NCBI RefSeq assembly: GCF_964048965.1
Contig: NZ_OZ040189.1
Location: forward strand, 434,001 to 498,000
Reading direction: 5' to 3'
Length of the DNA: 64,000 nt
Source: Tenacibaculum sp. 190130A14a
GTDB lineage: Bacteria; Bacteroidota; Bacteroidia; Flavobacteriales; Flavobacteriaceae
Numbering within the stretch: the first letter of the stretch is position 1; every line of letters starts with the position of its first letter. Under the pieces are notes generated by a model, which had not been told where the DNA came from, ran no database searches, and worked only from the letters and a program-made list of their open reading frames with translations. This document shows positions 63,354 through 64,000 of the stretch, in pieces. Made by a program: the position numbers and the translations under genes.

Positions 63354-63380
63354 ATGAACGAAAGTTCATTTTTTTTGTTT
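63354..63380 (+). terminator. Terminator-like hairpin
   Basis: ATGAAC (63354-63359), loop GAAA, GTTCAT (63364-63369), then a long T run. It lies 120 bp after the membrane-protein gene and before the AHSA1-like gene. The region 63232-63353 holds nothing else I can support. Confidence 0.65.
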
Positions 63381-63416
63381 TTTGTAACTTTAGTAGCATT
63401 TAATTTTTAAAGTAGT

Positions 63417-63842
63417 ATGAATGCTATTTACCATAATTTTTTAATCAAAGCTCCTTTACATAAAGTTTTTGATGCAGTATCAAAGCCAAAACAAATAGAG
63501 AATTGGTGGGCATTGCGTTGTGCTGGAATACCAGAGTTAGGAGCTCAATATAACTTGTATTTTGGTGAACCTTATAACTGGTATGGTAAAGTAACTGTGT
63601 TTGTTGTAAATCAATCTTTCCATATTAAAATGACAAAAGCTGACGAAGATTGGATACCTACAACTTTTGGTTTTGATTTAGAGGAGAAAAAGGAAGGAAC
63701 CTATCTGCGATTTTTTCATAAAGATTGGCTAGTCATAAATGATCACTTTAAACATTCTTCATTTTGTTGGGCACAGTTATTAAATGGATTAAAGAATTAT
63801 GTAGAAAAGGAAGAAATAATACCTTTTGAGCATAGAAATTAA
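63417..63842 (+). CDS. SRPBCC/AHSA1-like domain protein
   Basis: A 141-residue protein of the START/Bet v1 fold. [22 protein letters not shown] (about 10-31) is the typical AHSA1 opening (IxAPxxxVFxAxxxPxxxxxWW), and a YLRFFHKDW strand near 97 and a long C-terminal helix ([15 protein letters not shown]) complete it. The fold binds hydrophobic ligands; the eukaryotic Aha1 link is nominal. The next gene starts 15 bp later, so this and the VOC gene are probably one operon. Confidence 0.8.
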   Translation: MNAIYHNFLIKAPLHKVFDAVSKPKQIENWWALRCAGIPELGAQYNLYFGEPYNWYGKVTVFVVNQSFHIKMTKADEDWIPTTFGFDLEEKKEGTYLRFFHKDWLVINDHFKHSSFCWAQLLNGLKNYVEKEEIIPFEHRN

Positions 63843-63856
63843 AAAGAATAAGAAAT

Positions 63857-64000
63857 ATGAAACTAGGAGCTTTTTCAATCAGTTTAGCAGTAAAAGATTT
63901 ACAAAAATCTAAAGAGTTTTATGAAACGTTGGGGTTTTCTGTATTTGCTGGAGATATTGCAATGAATTACTTAATTATGAAAAATGGAAATGCACTTATT
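63857..64000 (+). CDS. VOC family protein (C-terminus outside window)
   Basis: Only the first 48 codons are visible. The frame starts at ATG 63857 and is open to the window edge. The start [24 protein letters not shown] (about 4-27) is the standard opening of a glyoxalase/VOC domain, with the conserved vKDl..s..FY..lGF pattern. Probably co-transcribed with the AHSA1-like gene; such pairs are common in Bacteroidota. Completeness and substrate cannot be judged. Confidence 0.8.
   Translation, partial: MKLGAFSISLAVKDLQKSKEFYETLGFSVFAGDIAMNYLIMKNGNALI

Overview
The window looks like chromosomal DNA from a member of the Flavobacteriaceae (phylum Bacteroidota). The evidence is the AT-rich sequence, start sites with poly-A/T leaders instead of strong Shine-Dalgarno sites, promoters that fit the Bacteroidota TTG-N19-TAnnTTTG pattern, several TonB-dependent receptors with carboxypeptidase-regulatory-like N-termini, DUF2723, DUF4199 and DUF4252 proteins, an OmpA with thrombospondin-3 repeats, and an F-ATPase beta/epsilon pair separated from the other subunit genes. 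The genus cannot be fixed by eye; a marine Tenacibaculum/Polaribacter-type organism is my guess. There is no prophage, insertion sequence, CRISPR array, rRNA or replication origin that I can support.

Layout. 1-9.9 kb: a cut-off DUF4252 protein, an unknown exported protein, two tRNA-Gln genes, a GT117/DUF2723 membrane protein, a polysaccharide deacetylase, a cysteine-less thioredoxin-fold protein, a membrane metallophosphoesterase and DNA polymerase I. 9.9-17.5 kb (minus strand): the most unusual region, a probable ribosomally made, post-translationally modified peptide (RiPP) operon. It holds an outer-membrane receptor, a 70-residue precursor, a radical SAM/SPASM maturase resembling the FxsB/cyclophane-forming group, and four paralogous proteins with an H-x-D...H pattern that suggests Fe(II) oxygenases. 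17.8-25.1 kb: a uracil-DNA glycosylase-like protein, RseP, an SCO protein, an SdpI-family protein, a serine hydrolase, SufS and a secreted M43 metalloprotease. 25.3-34.3 kb: a receptor/surface-lipoprotein pair, then a probable metal-homeostasis locus (receptor plus thioredoxin, diverging from a MntR-like regulator plus ZIP transporter) with two different palindromic operators.

34.4-42.6 kb: an AddA/RecB-like helicase-nuclease, Kbl, OmpA, AtpD/AtpC and TatA. 42.6-45.7 kb (minus): an O-methyltransferase and a four-gene unit with an ECF sigma factor and a small Cys/His-rich partner. 45.8-50.2 kb: PanB, a 2-hydroxyacid dehydrogenase, a membrane-tethered LuxR-type regulator and a run of small proteins. 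50.2-58 kb: a cupin/JmjC-like protein, a TPMT-like methyltransferase and the biotin genes bioF, bioD, bioA and bioB, with a ketosynthase next to bioB. An opposite-strand Coa1-like gene splits the biotin genes into two units. 58-64 kb: two tRNA-Asn genes, 2-oxoglutarate dehydrogenase E1 and E2, a membrane protein, an AHSA1-like protein and a cut-off VOC protein.

How the parts work together. Most of the window is housekeeping: 2-oxoglutarate dehydrogenase, ATP synthase, biotin, pantothenate, Fe-S assembly and DNA repair. The RiPP operon is the accessory island. Its gene order (receptor, precursor, maturase, four tailoring genes), tight spacing and hairpins on both sides of the precursor's stop suggest one regulated unit making a heavily modified peptide that is handled at the outer membrane.
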